From NCBI RefSeq assembly GCF_004022705.2, contig NZ_RZOY02000009.1, forward strand, positions 1 through 64,000: a stretch of DNA of 64,000 bases, given 5' to 3'. Position numbers and translations under genes: made by a program. Below the pieces are notes generated by a model. The model made no database searches. It was given only the letters and a program-made list of their open reading frames with translations, and was not told the DNA's origin. Numbering within the stretch: the first letter of the stretch is position 1; each line of letters opens with the position of its first letter. The DNA comes from Mesorhizobium sp. M2D.F.Ca.ET.226.01.1.1. Lineage in GTDB: Bacteria > Pseudomonadota > Alphaproteobacteria > Rhizobiales > Rhizobiaceae. Positions 50,886 to 58,773 of the stretch are shown one piece after another.

Positions 50886-52390
50886 TTGTAGATGAAGCCG
50901 ACGACGCCGTGATAGCGGCCCGGCGGCCTGTCGGTCTGCATGGTGCCGTAGACGCGGTTGACGCGGCCGAGGAACATGCCGGCGCCGTCGCTCGCTGGAT
51001 TGAAATTGTCATCCGGCTTGGCCAGGTCGTTGCGCGCCACGGGGCGCGACAGATAGGGCGTGATGATGATGACGAGCTCGCTTTCGTTGCGGACGAAATC
51101 GCGGCTGCGGAACAACGTGCCGAGCACCGGAATTTTTGTCAGCCCCGGCAAGCCGTCGACAGCCTGCCGGACATCGTCGCGGACGAGGCCGGCGATCATC
51201 ATCGAGCCGCCGGAAGGCAATTCCACCGTCGTATCCGCCAAGCGTTTGCGCAGCGATATGATGTTGGTGTCGCCCAACGCGAACGAGCCTTCCGTAGTCG
51301 GCTCTGAAACCGCGGTTCTTACCTTCAGGCTGATACGGCCGGCAGACAACACCACCGGCTGGAACTCCAACCCGATGCCGTATTCGACCTTGTCTGCCGT
51401 CCATGTCCTTTCGCCAGTCTGATTGTCTGTCGATTTGTTGCTGGTGACGGTGCTCACCATGTTGTATTCGCCACCAACCTTGAACGTCGCCTTCTCGCCC
51501 GACACGGCCGTCAGTGTCGGCTCCGCCAGGGTCTTCATGACGCCGGATTGTTCCATGGCGTTGATGGTGCCTTGCAGGGATGAACTTTTGATGCCGAGGC
51601 CCGAATCGGACAGTGGCTTGCCGAGGCCGGGATAGGTGTCGACGGTGGCGCCAAAGGTTATGCCGTTGGCGCTGCCGCTGCCCACCATGTTGACGCCGAG
51701 TTGCTTCATCACCGAGCGGCTGACTTCGGCGACCGTCACCTTGAGCGTCACCTGATCGTCGCCGATGATCTGCAACAGGTTGACGATCTTGGAGGTCCGG
51801 CGCTCCTGGTCGGGGTTGTTGATGTCGACGCCGCCGTTGACCGAGCCGCCGGCGGCAGTCTGCGAATATTGACCCGTCGTCGCTTCACCGCCTGACACGA
51901 AGATGGTTGCCAGGTCGACGGCCCGCTTGGAATCGAGCGGCGTGTCGACCATACCCGTCAGGACGACGTTGTCATTCAGCAGCTCGACCTTGATCTGCGA
52001 GGACGGGATGAAGCGCTTCAGATAGTCCTCCAGCCCGGCGACATCGCGCTCGACGGCCAGGTCGAGGCTGACGATCTGCTCGCCATTGGGTCCGAAAACA
52101 AAGATGTTGGTCTCGCCGACCGCCTTGCCGAACAGGTAGATGCGCCGCGCTGTGCGGGTCACGGCATCGGCAACCGCCGGATTGGCGACAAGGATGTCGT
52201 AGGCGTCGCTCGGCAGGTCGATGACCACGGACTTGTTGAGGCCGAGCTTGACGCGCTGCGTGGCGACGGAAGCCGATACGCCGGCGCTCGCTGCCCTGGC
52301 TTCGACCAGTCCTGGAGCGTTGGCGCCGAACAGGAACAAGCCGATCGTCGCGGCCGCCAGGAAGGGAAGCAGTTTAGCGTTGAGCCTCAT
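50882..52390 (-). CDS. cpaC: Tad pilus secretin CpaC/RcpA
   Basis: A 502-residue secretin with a Sec signal peptide, an N-terminal BON/pilus-assembly domain (VKLGLNKSVVIDLPSDAYDI) and a secretin domain (LAEPTLTAVSGEKATFKVGGE; VELPSGGSMMIAGLV). It forms the outer-membrane channel for the Flp pilus. Both ends are coupled to neighbours by 4-nt overlaps (cpaB stop, cpaD start). Its N-domain is similar in kind to the small protein at 54645-55067. Confidence 0.95.
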   Translation of the reverse strand: MRLNAKLLPFLAAATIGLFLFGANAPGLVEARAASAGVSASVATQRVKLGLNKSVVIDLPSDAYDILVANPAVADAVTRTARRIYLFGKAVGETNIFVFGPNGEQIVSLDLAVERDVAGLEDYLKRFIPSSQIKVELLNDNVVLTGMVDTPLDSKRAVDLATIFVSGGEATTGQYSQTAAGGSVNGGVDINNPDQERRTSKIVNLLQIIGDDQVTLKVTVAEVSRSVMKQLGVNMVGSGSANGITFGATVDTYPGLGKPLSDSGLGIKSSSLQGTINAMEQSGVMKTLAEPTLTAVSGEKATFKVGGEYNMVSTVTSNKSTDNQTGERTWTADKVEYGIGLEFQPVVLSAGRISLKVRTAVSEPTTEGSFALGDTNIISLRKRLADTTVELPSGGSMMIAGLVRDDVRQAVDGLPGLTKIPVLGTLFRSRDFVRNESELVIIITPYLSRPVARNDLAKPDDNFNPASDGAGMFLGRVNRVYGTMQTDRPPGRYHGVVGFIYK

Positions 52391-53199
52391 TTCCTTGCTC
52401 CCACCTCGGAAACCTCACCCGACTTGATCAGCCGCACCGTTCCGCGCCGGCCGCTGCCGTTGACCAGATAGTCGGCTTCGTCCGTACTCTTTTCATGGAT
52501 GTCGGTGATCGGACGCAGCGCCAGCGTGAGCCGGTCCGCCATCTGCTGCGCCACCGTGATGATCTCGGCCTGTTGCGGCGTCAGCTCCAGCGTCGCGGTC
52601 TGGCCGACCCTGGTCTTCTTGCCCTCCTCGTCCTCCTGGATGGTCTGGTCGATAGCCAGCACGCGGATGTTCTTGAGGATCGTCGAGGTGTTGAAGCCGC
52701 TGCCGCCATTGCCGGTGTCGGCGCGGCGGGTCATGATGACGTCGACGAAGTCGTTTGGCAGGATGAAGCCGCCGGCCGACGTATCGGCCGATATCGCGGT
52801 CGCGACGGCGCGCATCCCGGAAGGCAGGATCGACGACATGAAGCTCTGGCCCTCGCCGACCAGCTTGGAGCGTCGCAGCGGCTCGCCCGTGTACATGGCG
52901 ACGCGCGCGACGGAGCCCTTGAGCTTTTCGACGGCATCAGGCTCGGCGGCGCGGGTGATGAAATTGGCATTGATGCCGTCGGCCGGCCATTCTTCCCAAC
53001 TGATGTTATTGCCGAGCTGGCTGCCCATCGCCACGTCGCCGGAAAGCACCAGCACTTCCTGCAATGCGATCGCCGGCTGCTTGGGCGCATCGACAACGAC
53101 CTGGGGCGGCGGCGCCACGACCATGTTCTTCGCGACATAGCCCGCGCCACCCGCCGCGACCGCAGCCACGCTGAGAATTATCAATCGGGATGCTGGCAT
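52387..53199 (-). CDS. cpaB: Tad pilus assembly protein CpaB/RcpC
   Basis: A 270-residue periplasmic protein anchored by one N-terminal helix (LIILSVAAVAAGGAGYVAKN), followed by a SAF domain (VLVLSGDVAMGSQLGNNISWEEWP in segments) and the RcpC domain. The start MPASRLI at 53199 is preferred over 53232. It is the first gene of the seven-gene operon cpaB-C-D-E-F-tadB-tadC. CtrA-like boxes lie about 100 bp upstream, and tandem terminators separate it from cpaA. Confidence 0.94.
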   Translation of the reverse strand: MPASRLIILSVAAVAAGGAGYVAKNMVVAPPPQVVVDAPKQPAIALQEVLVLSGDVAMGSQLGNNISWEEWPADGINANFITRAAEPDAVEKLKGSVARVAMYTGEPLRRSKLVGEGQSFMSSILPSGMRAVATAISADTSAGGFILPNDFVDVIMTRRADTGNGGSGFNTSTILKNIRVLAIDQTIQEDEEGKKTRVGQTATLELTPQQAEIITVAQQMADRLTLALRPITDIHEKSTDEADYLVNGSGRRGTVRLIKSGEVSEVGARK

Positions 53200-53298
53200 T
53201 CGTCCGAAACCCTTCGCCTCGAGGCAAACCACCTCGCCAGGCCGGACTTTGCAGCTGCAATCGTCAAAACAAGGTTAATGCAATGCTTACGATCGTGA

Positions 53299-53318
53299 TT
53301 AATTTAAGGTTTACTCAA
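53299..53318. promoter_or_regulatory. Two overlapping CtrA-box candidates upstream of cpaB
   Basis: TTAA-N7-TTTA (53299-53313) and TTAA-N7-TCAA (53304-53318) each match TTAA-N7-TTAA with one mismatch. They lie 100-120 bp before the cpaB start in an AT-rich stretch, in a position to control the main tad operon. Confidence 0.45.
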
Positions 53319-53344
53319 ATTAGATGGAACGGCGCCGGCGTTAA

Positions 53345-53398
53345 CAAAAAAGGCGGCCAGGCCGCCTTTGGATCTGACAAAAAAGCGGCTATGCCGCC
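53345..53398 (-). terminator. Tandem intrinsic terminators downstream of cpaA
   Basis: Two minus-strand hairpins with T-runs follow the cpaA stop: GCGGC-N3-GCCGC (53385-53397, T-run 53379-53384), then GGCGGC-N3-GCCGCC (53352-53366, T-run 53345-53350). They insulate the cpaB operon from cpaA transcription. Confidence 0.8.
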
Positions 53399-53428
53399 CG
53401 GGATCGCCGCAATCGATGTCCTGGAAAC

Positions 53429-53947
53429 CTAAGTCGTGAGCGTCTGCAGCGCCCAGACCATCAGCGGCGAATCCGGGAAGGTGATCAGTCCGCCGGCGCC
53501 AAGCGCGACGGCATAAGGGATGCCCACGCTCTCGTCGGCGAAATAGCGCAGAAACCGGCTATGGCCGGTATACATCGCCAGCGGCGATTTCCGGTAGGCA
53601 ACGATTGCGATCGTCAAAAGGCCTCCGATGAAGGCCGATGTCACCAGATAGCCGATCAGGTTGATGTTGAGGCCCATCCATAGAGCGGTCGCGGCCAGAA
53701 GCTTGGCGTCCCCGCCGCCCATGCCGCCGAGCGCGAAAAGGCCGAACGTCACCGCAAGCACGAGGGCGCCGGCGGCGAAGTGCCAGCCATAGGTTGCCCA
53801 GTCCATACCGGTGAGCGGCGCGACAAGCGCGAACGTCGCCACAAGGAGCACGGGAACGCGGTTGGCGATCGTCATCGACAAGGTGTCCGAGATCGCAGCA
53901 AACAACATGCAGAAGGGAAAGACGACGAAGATCACGGCTTCAAGCAT
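53429..53947 (-). CDS. cpaA: Tad prepilin peptidase CpaA/TadV
   Basis: A 172-residue integral membrane aspartic protease (A24 family) that cleaves the Flp prepilin. The two catalytic aspartates are expected in FAAISDTLSMTIANR and in the GGGD motif of ALGGMGGGDAKLLAA. About six membrane helices are seen. The start MLEAVIFVVFP at 53947 fits the family; the longer upstream frame does not. It has its own transcription unit between terminators. Confidence 0.94.
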   Translation of the reverse strand: MLEAVIFVVFPFCMLFAAISDTLSMTIANRVPVLLVATFALVAPLTGMDWATYGWHFAAGALVLAVTFGLFALGGMGGGDAKLLAATALWMGLNINLIGYLVTSAFIGGLLTIAIVAYRKSPLAMYTGHSRFLRYFADESVGIPYAVALGAGGLITFPDSPLMVWALQTLTT

Positions 53948-54044
53948 GGATGCGGCGTGCCCGTGGCAGGTTTTCCAGCGGCATCCTAGGCGCGCTGGAT
54001 TAACGATCGATGAGGCCGGACGATCAAAACCGGCCGACGGCATG

Positions 54045-54074
54045 AAAAGGGCCGCCAGTTGGCGGCCCTTTTTT
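54045..54074. terminator. Terminator downstream of the Flp pilin gene
   Basis: AAAAGGGCCGCC-AGTT-GGCGGCCCTTTTTT is a perfect stem with A/T runs on both sides. It lies 33 bp beyond the pilin stop, ensuring that the abundant pilin transcript ends before cpaA. Confidence 0.9.
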
Positions 54075-54106
54075 CTCTTGTCGAAAAGGCGCGATATCGC
54101 GGCCTA

Positions 54107-54286
54107 TTACGGAGCCGTGGCGCCGTTGAGCGTGGTCGCGATGGACGCGAACTTGGCGTTCAGCGCGCCGCCGAGCTGGGTAGCGCCAACCATGATGGCG
54201 AGCGCGATGAGGGCGGCGATCAGACCGTATTCGATGGCGGTCGCGCCGGATTCGTCCTTCACGAAACGTGCAATGAGATTAGACAT
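54107..54286 (-). CDS. flp: Flp-type major pilin
   Basis: A 59-residue prepilin: MSNLIARFVKDESGATAIEY, then GLIAALIALAIMVGA and a short C-terminal tail ending NGATAP. The leader is cut after the glycine of ESG/ATAIEYGL, giving a mature pilin with the Flp motif and hydrophobic helix. CpaA, encoded 160 bp downstream, is the matching peptidase. GGAGCTC lies upstream of the ATG. It has its own promoter region and terminator, as expected for a highly expressed structural subunit. Confidence 0.96.
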   Translation of the reverse strand: MSNLIARFVKDESGATAIEYGLIAALIALAIMVGATQLGGALNAKFASIATTLNGATAP

Positions 54287-54433
54287 TCGAGAGCTCCTAC
54301 TCCACGTGTTACAGCACTTCCGTCAACTTCTCTTTGCGGTTGATCGGATGCTGCAAATCTAGGGAGAAGCCCTTTCAATCGGCTTAATAAACAGCCTTAC
54401 CGATTCCTTTCCCGTGCTGAACGCGTTGCGTGG

Positions 54434-54448
54434 TTAACCGCCGCCTAA
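54434..54448. promoter_or_regulatory. CtrA-box candidate upstream of flp
   Basis: TTAA-CCGCCGC-CTAA matches TTAA-N7-TTAA with one mismatch and lies about 150 bp upstream of the pilin start codon. Confidence 0.4.
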
Positions 54449-54580
54449 GCATTGTCGGCCAGCCCGCGAGCCCCGCAAAACAGCGCAAACCAGCGGCTCC
54501 CGCAATATTGCTAAAACAGCGAACGCCCTCGATGCGCGATGCGTGAGACAAGCCAATCGTTCATCGTGACCAGGCCCGAC

Positions 54581-54595
54581 TTAACCGTTGGTTCA
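54581..54595. promoter_or_regulatory. CtrA-box candidate upstream of the pilus N-domain gene
   Basis: TTAA-CCGTTGG-TTCA matches TTAA-N7-TTAA with one mismatch and lies 50 bp before the ATG at 54645, overlapping the expected promoter. Confidence 0.45.
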
Positions 54596-54644
54596 CCAAT
54601 CTCGTTCATGTTCCGTTGAAGAATCTGCCCACCGGGAGCGCTTC

Positions 54645-55067
54645 ATGACCTTGTCGAGATCGCTGTTTCCAGTCGCCGCGCTGCTGGCAACTGCCGCCTT
54701 GGTCATGCCGGCGAAAGCCGGCACAGGCGTAGAAGTCACCATGAACCAGGCAAAGATCATCAAACTGTCACGCGCGGCCGACACGGTCGTCGTCGGCAAT
54801 CCGGCGATCGCCGACGCCTCGGTCCAGGATGCCTCGACCATCGTTCTCACCGGTAAGGGTTTCGGCGTCACAAATCTGGTGGTGCTCGACTCCGACGGCA
54901 GCCCTATCATCGATGAACAGGTGACCGTGGTGCGACAGGCAGCTTCCTCGGTACGCATCTACAGACGCGCCGAAGTCCAGACCATGTCCTGCACGCCCTA
55001 CTGCGAGAGCGCGTTCAAGACCGAGGCCGAGAAGGCTTCCGAAGCGGAAATGAGCGCGTCGCACTAA
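54645..55067 (+). CDS. Pilus assembly N-terminal-domain protein (CpaC N-domain homologue)
   Basis: A 140-residue exported protein. A Sec signal peptide (MTLSRSLFPVAALLATAALV, cleavage near AKAGTG) precedes one pilus-assembly N-terminal domain (KIIKLSRAADTVVVGNPAIADA; IVLTGKGFGVTNLVVLDSDG), the same kind found at the start of CpaC. There is no secretin domain. Two cysteines near the C-terminus (MSCTPYCES) could form a disulfide. GGGAG precedes the ATG. It likely assists the Tad secretin in the periplasm. Confidence 0.85.
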   Translation: MTLSRSLFPVAALLATAALVMPAKAGTGVEVTMNQAKIIKLSRAADTVVVGNPAIADASVQDASTIVLTGKGFGVTNLVVLDSDGSPIIDEQVTVVRQAASSVRIYRRAEVQTMSCTPYCESAFKTEAEKASEAEMSASH

Positions 55068-55095
55068 TCCCAACGGATGCCGAAACCAGCAGGCG

Positions 55096-55110
55096 TTAAA
55101 GACAGCTTAA
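55096..55110. promoter_or_regulatory. Perfect CtrA box upstream of tadE
   Basis: TTAA-AGACAGC-TTAA is an exact match to the CtrA consensus TTAA-N7-TTAA, 100 bp before the TadE-like gene start. It is the best box in the window and supports cell-cycle control of the pilus genes. Confidence 0.65.
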
Positions 55111-55209
55111 AGGTGTCCCGGCGAATTTAACGATCATCAAAACCGGACCTCAATGGGTTTTCTCTAACCTTGCCGCCGGTACCGAAATGGGGATCGGCAG
55201 GAACATAAA

Positions 55210-55803
55210 ATGAGCAAGGATGCCACATCCGGCGACGGCACGGACAGCAAGGCGCGCGCCAAATCCCGCCCGGGCTTCTTCAGCGACAGGCGCGGCAGCA
55301 CGGCGATGGAATTCGCGATGCTGGCCATTCCGTTCGCGCTTCTGGTCTTCGCCATCCTTGAGAGCTGCATTTCGTTCGCCGGCCAGGAGGTGATGGCCAA
55401 CGTCACCGATGACGTTGCGCGTCAGTTGCGGACCGGACAGCTGCAAAAGAGCAACGTCACCGACTCTTCGATAAAACAGCTGATCTGCAGCCGCCTGCAG
55501 ATCATAGTGGCCCAGAACTGCCCGGGATTGCAGGTCGATCTGCGCGAATATTCGAGCTTTGCGAACGCCGCCAGCGCAGGCTTCAGGATATCGGGCAACC
55601 AGATCATTCTGACGCAAGGGGGAAGCGACACGAACTTCACGGTTGCACCCGGGCTGGCAGAATCCATCAACATGCTGCGGGTATTCTACAAATGGCCGGT
55701 GATGACCGATCTCCTGGCCAAACAGATGGCCAATTTCACCGATGGCACCACGCTGCATTTCGCATCGGTGACTTGGCAGAACGAACCATTCGACGACAAT
55801 TGA
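55210..55803 (+). CDS. tadE: TadE-like pseudopilin
   Basis: A 197-residue minor pilin-like protein. A basic N-terminus is followed by the TadE segment (DRRGSTAMEFAMLAIPFALL), one membrane helix and a periplasmic domain with a cysteine pair (ICSRLQIIVAQNCPG). TadE-family pseudopilins are processed by the Tad prepilin peptidase and help initiate pili. It is followed 38 nt later by a second TadE/G-like gene in the same operon. The upstream region carries a perfect CtrA box. Confidence 0.9.
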   Translation: MSKDATSGDGTDSKARAKSRPGFFSDRRGSTAMEFAMLAIPFALLVFAILESCISFAGQEVMANVTDDVARQLRTGQLQKSNVTDSSIKQLICSRLQIIVAQNCPGLQVDLREYSSFANAASAGFRISGNQIILTQGGSDTNFTVAPGLAESINMLRVFYKWPVMTDLLAKQMANFTDGTTLHFASVTWQNEPFDDN

Positions 55804-55841
55804 GACGGCTCGGCGGCCAAGACCGCGGCGTGGAGGATGAT

Positions 55842-56453
55842 ATGTCTAGTGCGGGGGCACTGCGCGGGATTTCTGCGAAAGCGGAGCGGTTTTGCCGCGA
55901 TCGCCGCGGCGTCGCGGCAATCGAGTTCGCTTTCATCGTGCCGGTGCTGCTGATCATGTACTTCATCACGATGGAAGCCTCGCAGGCCATCGAAACCAGC
56001 AAGAAGGTGAGCCGTATCGGCAGCATGGTGGCCGATCTCGTCACGCAACAGCAGGCGGTGGCGAAGGCGAACCTCGACGCGATCATGCAAATCGGCACAT
56101 CGACGCTGCGGCCCTATAACCGCTCGACGCCGTCGATCATCATCACCGCCATCCAGATCACGGACGAGACGACACCAAGAGTGCTGGTGGCATGGTCACG
56201 CAAATTGGTAGGCACCACCTACAGCGCCGACGCGGCTGTCAACAGCGTCACCACGGTCCCAGCGACGTTGAAAATCCGCAATACCTTCCTCATCCGCGTG
56301 GAAAGCGACCTCGGCTACAAACCGATCATCGCCTGGTCGGCCAGCAATTCGCAGGCGCTTGGGCTGACCTCGGCCTTCAGCAACATATCGATGAGCGAAA
56401 CCTATTACCTGCGGCCTCGCCGGAGCCCGACGATTCCCTGCAGCGACTGCTGA
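55842..56453 (+). CDS. TadE/TadG-like pseudopilin
   Basis: A 203-residue protein with the same N-terminal module (DRRGVAAIEFAFIVPVLLIM) and a periplasmic domain ending with two cysteines (IPCSDC). The start MSSAGALRG at 55842 is preceded by TGGAGGATGATA, a good ribosome-binding site. It is the second gene of the tadE operon and convergent with the PhnD-like gene, 4 nt away. It is shorter than the large von Willebrand-type TadG, so TadF or a second TadE is an equally good name. Confidence 0.87.
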   Translation: MSSAGALRGISAKAERFCRDRRGVAAIEFAFIVPVLLIMYFITMEASQAIETSKKVSRIGSMVADLVTQQQAVAKANLDAIMQIGTSTLRPYNRSTPSIIITAIQITDETTPRVLVAWSRKLVGTTYSADAAVNSVTTVPATLKIRNTFLIRVESDLGYKPIIAWSASNSQALGLTSAFSNISMSETYYLRPRRSPTIPCSDC

Positions 56454-56457
56454 CGAA

Positions 56458-57393
56458 CTATTCCTTTCCGGCCGTTTGCCGCTCCACGATCGCCAGAGCC
56501 ATCGCATAGTCTTTCGGTGCGGCCTGCACAAAGCCACCGGAATGCGTCGATTCCAGCAGGTCGTACACGTCAGGCGTCTGGGACTTGAGATTGGTCAGGA
56601 AAACCGTCAGCCGGCGCTTTGCCTCGGGATCGAGATCGCTGCGGACGGCGTGCGGGCCGTAGCGCAACAAGCCCGAGGTCCATAACACCCGAAGCGACGC
56701 GCCCGGGATGCCGGCAGCCTCCAGCCGCGCGACCGTGCCGTCGGCATGGGTGGGCTGACCACCGGCATCGACCGGTTCCCAGCCGAACAGGCCGTCCGCC
56801 TCGCCGCCGCTCAGCATCGTCTCGGCGGCCGTCGCCGACACCGCGCGCGCCAGGAAGGGCGAATCCTGCGCGATTTTGACGCCTTGGGCCGAGAGCGCCG
56901 CCAGCGGCAGCAGCGCACCGACATTTCCGGCCTGCGCTATCGCGATCCGGCGCGAAGCCATCGCCGCAAGGTCGGTGAGCCTTCCGTCGCGCGTCACCAG
57001 GACGGAACGGATGCCGACGGCGCCGTCGGCATCGACCGGCGCGGCCAGCGGTTCGACGCAGCCGCAACGCTCCGAGGCCGTCGCATAGGCGAGAGCCGAA
57101 TAGACCGCGTACTGCACGCGCCCGCTCGCCTGTGCCTCGATCAGCGCCGCGTAGTCGCGGGCAACGACGAACTCCACCTTCATGCCGAGCGCATTGGCAT
57201 AGGCGTCGGTCAGGCGCGCCAGCCCCGGGATGGTGTTGCCGCCGCCCGGCTCGGCGACGATGCCGATGCGGAACGTGCCGATGTCGTCCCGCCAGTCGGC
57301 GCGTGCCGGCAAGGAGGCCGCGCCGAATGCCGCGAGAGCGACCGCGCATAGCTTCGCGGCCTGCATTGCCGCGGTTTTGCCGCGCCTAGCCAT
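56458..57393 (-). CDS. PhnD-like (phosphate/phosphite/phosphonate) periplasmic binding protein
   Basis: A 311-residue protein with a Sec signal (ALAAFGAASLPARADW) and a PhnD-type fold (FRIGIVAEPGGGN; RVQYAVYSALAYATA; LFGWEPVDAGG). The start MARRGKTAAMQ at 57393 is preceded by AAGGCAGG. The open frame continues far upstream, opposite deoB, but that part is antisense noise. No phnC or phnE genes are adjacent, so it is an orphan binding protein or works with a distant transporter. The ligand is not known. Confidence 0.8.
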   Translation of the reverse strand: MARRGKTAAMQAAKLCAVALAAFGAASLPARADWRDDIGTFRIGIVAEPGGGNTIPGLARLTDAYANALGMKVEFVVARDYAALIEAQASGRVQYAVYSALAYATASERCGCVEPLAAPVDADGAVGIRSVLVTRDGRLTDLAAMASRRIAIAQAGNVGALLPLAALSAQGVKIAQDSPFLARAVSATAAETMLSGGEADGLFGWEPVDAGGQPTHADGTVARLEAAGIPGASLRVLWTSGLLRYGPHAVRSDLDPEAKRRLTVFLTNLKSQTPDVYDLLESTHSGGFVQAAPKDYAMALAIVERQTAGKE

Positions 57394-57525
57394 ACCTGCC
57401 TTGCTCCCGCCGGATCCGCGCCTCGCCGCAACTATGGCGCAAAGCGGTTGCGGTTTGGTTTCCGATTTGCCAACGCCGCCGACGAACCTTATGTCTGGGA
57501 GCCAACACTGACAACAACGATACCC

Positions 57526-58773
57526 ATGTCGCGCGCTTTCCTGTTCGTTCTCGATTCTTTCGGCATCGGCGGCGCGGCCGACGCCGAACACTATGGCGAC
57601 GCCGGCGCCAATACGTTCGGACATATCGTTCAGGCCTGCGCCGACGGTCGGGCCGATCGGAAAGGGCTGCGCAACGGACCGCTCGCGGTGCCCAATATGA
57701 TGTCGCTCGGGCTTGGCCGGGCGGCGCAAACCGCAACGGGACTGAGACCAGGCATTGACGCGCCGCTGATCGCCTCGGCCTTCCATGGCGCCGCCCAGGA
57801 AGTGTCGAGCGGCAAGGACACGCCTTCCGGCCACTGGGAGATCGCCGGCCTGCCGGTGCGTTTCGACTGGGGCTATTTTCCCGATACGGTGCCTGCCTTT
57901 CCAGCCGATCTGACCGAGGCGATCATCCGCGAGGGCAAGGTGCCGGGAATCCTTGCCAATTGCCATGCGCCGGGAACCGAGATCATCGAGCGCTTCGGTG
58001 AGGAGCACATCCGCACCGGCAAGCCGATCTGTTATACCTCGGTGGACTCCGTGTTGCAGATCGCCGCGCATGAAACGCACTTCGGCCTCGACAGGCTTTA
58101 CGCGCTCTGCCTGACAGTGCGCCGGCTGGTCGATCCCCTGAGGATCGGGCGCGTGATCGCGCGTCCCTTCGTGGGCGAGACGCCGGCCACGTTCCAACGC
58201 ACCCACAACCGCCGCGACTATGCGGTGCCGCCGCCGGAGGAGACCCTGCTCGACCGTTTGACCGGCCGCGGCAGCAAGGTGATCGCCGTCGGCAAGATCG
58301 GCGACATCTTCGCCCATCGCGGCATCTCCGAGGTGCGCAAGGCCGGTGGCAACATGGCAATGTTCGACAAGGCGCTCGGTGCCATGGACGATGCCGGCGA
58401 AGGCGACCTGGTCTTCGCCAATTTCGTCGACTTCGATACCGAGTTCGGCCACCGGCGCGACGTCGCCGGCTATGCGGGCGCGCTCGAAGCGTTCGATCGG
58501 CGGCTGCCGGAGGCATTGTCGCGCATCAGGCCTGGCGATCTTCTCATCCTGACCGCCGATCACGGCAATGACCCGACCTGGCGCGGCACCGACCACACCC
58601 GCGAGCGCGTTCCCGTGTTCGGCATCGGTGCGGGGCTGAGGGGCGGCGACATCGGGTTGAGGCCAACCTTCGCCGATATAGGCGAAACCGTCGCGGATCA
58701 CCTCGGCCTGGCGCCTGGCCGTCATGGTACCTCCTTCCTTGCAACGATAGGCGGCCATGCCGGAACTGCCTGA
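57526..58773 (+). CDS. deoB: Phosphopentomutase
   Basis: A 415-residue alkaline-phosphatase-superfamily enzyme that interconverts (deoxy)ribose 1- and 5-phosphates in nucleoside salvage. Seen are FLFVLDSFGIGG (metal Asp), SGKDTPSGHWE (phospho-acceptor Thr region), FVDFDTEFGHRRD and TADHGNDPTWRGTDHTRE (metal ligands). The start MSRAFLFVLDS at 57526 is the natural family start. The last 17 bp overlap the start of mutM, so the two are translationally linked. No other deo genes are present here. Confidence 0.95.
   Translation: MSRAFLFVLDSFGIGGAADAEHYGDAGANTFGHIVQACADGRADRKGLRNGPLAVPNMMSLGLGRAAQTATGLRPGIDAPLIASAFHGAAQEVSSGKDTPSGHWEIAGLPVRFDWGYFPDTVPAFPADLTEAIIREGKVPGILANCHAPGTEIIERFGEEHIRTGKPICYTSVDSVLQIAAHETHFGLDRLYALCLTVRRLVDPLRIGRVIARPFVGETPATFQRTHNRRDYAVPPPEETLLDRLTGRGSKVIAVGKIGDIFAHRGISEVRKAGGNMAMFDKALGAMDDAGEGDLVFANFVDFDTEFGHRRDVAGYAGALEAFDRRLPEALSRIRPGDLLILTADHGNDPTWRGTDHTRERVPVFGIGAGLRGGDIGLRPTFADIGETVADHLGLAPGRHGTSFLATIGGHAGTA

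Larger units (their letters stand above)
54287..54644. other. Divergent control region between flp and the pilus N-domain gene
   Basis: No gene is seen in these 358 bp. The region is AT-richer than its flanks and holds two CtrA-box candidates (separate entries) plus GANTC sites at about 54401 (GATTC) and 54621 (GAATC). It probably contains promoters for both divergent genes. Confidence 0.5.
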
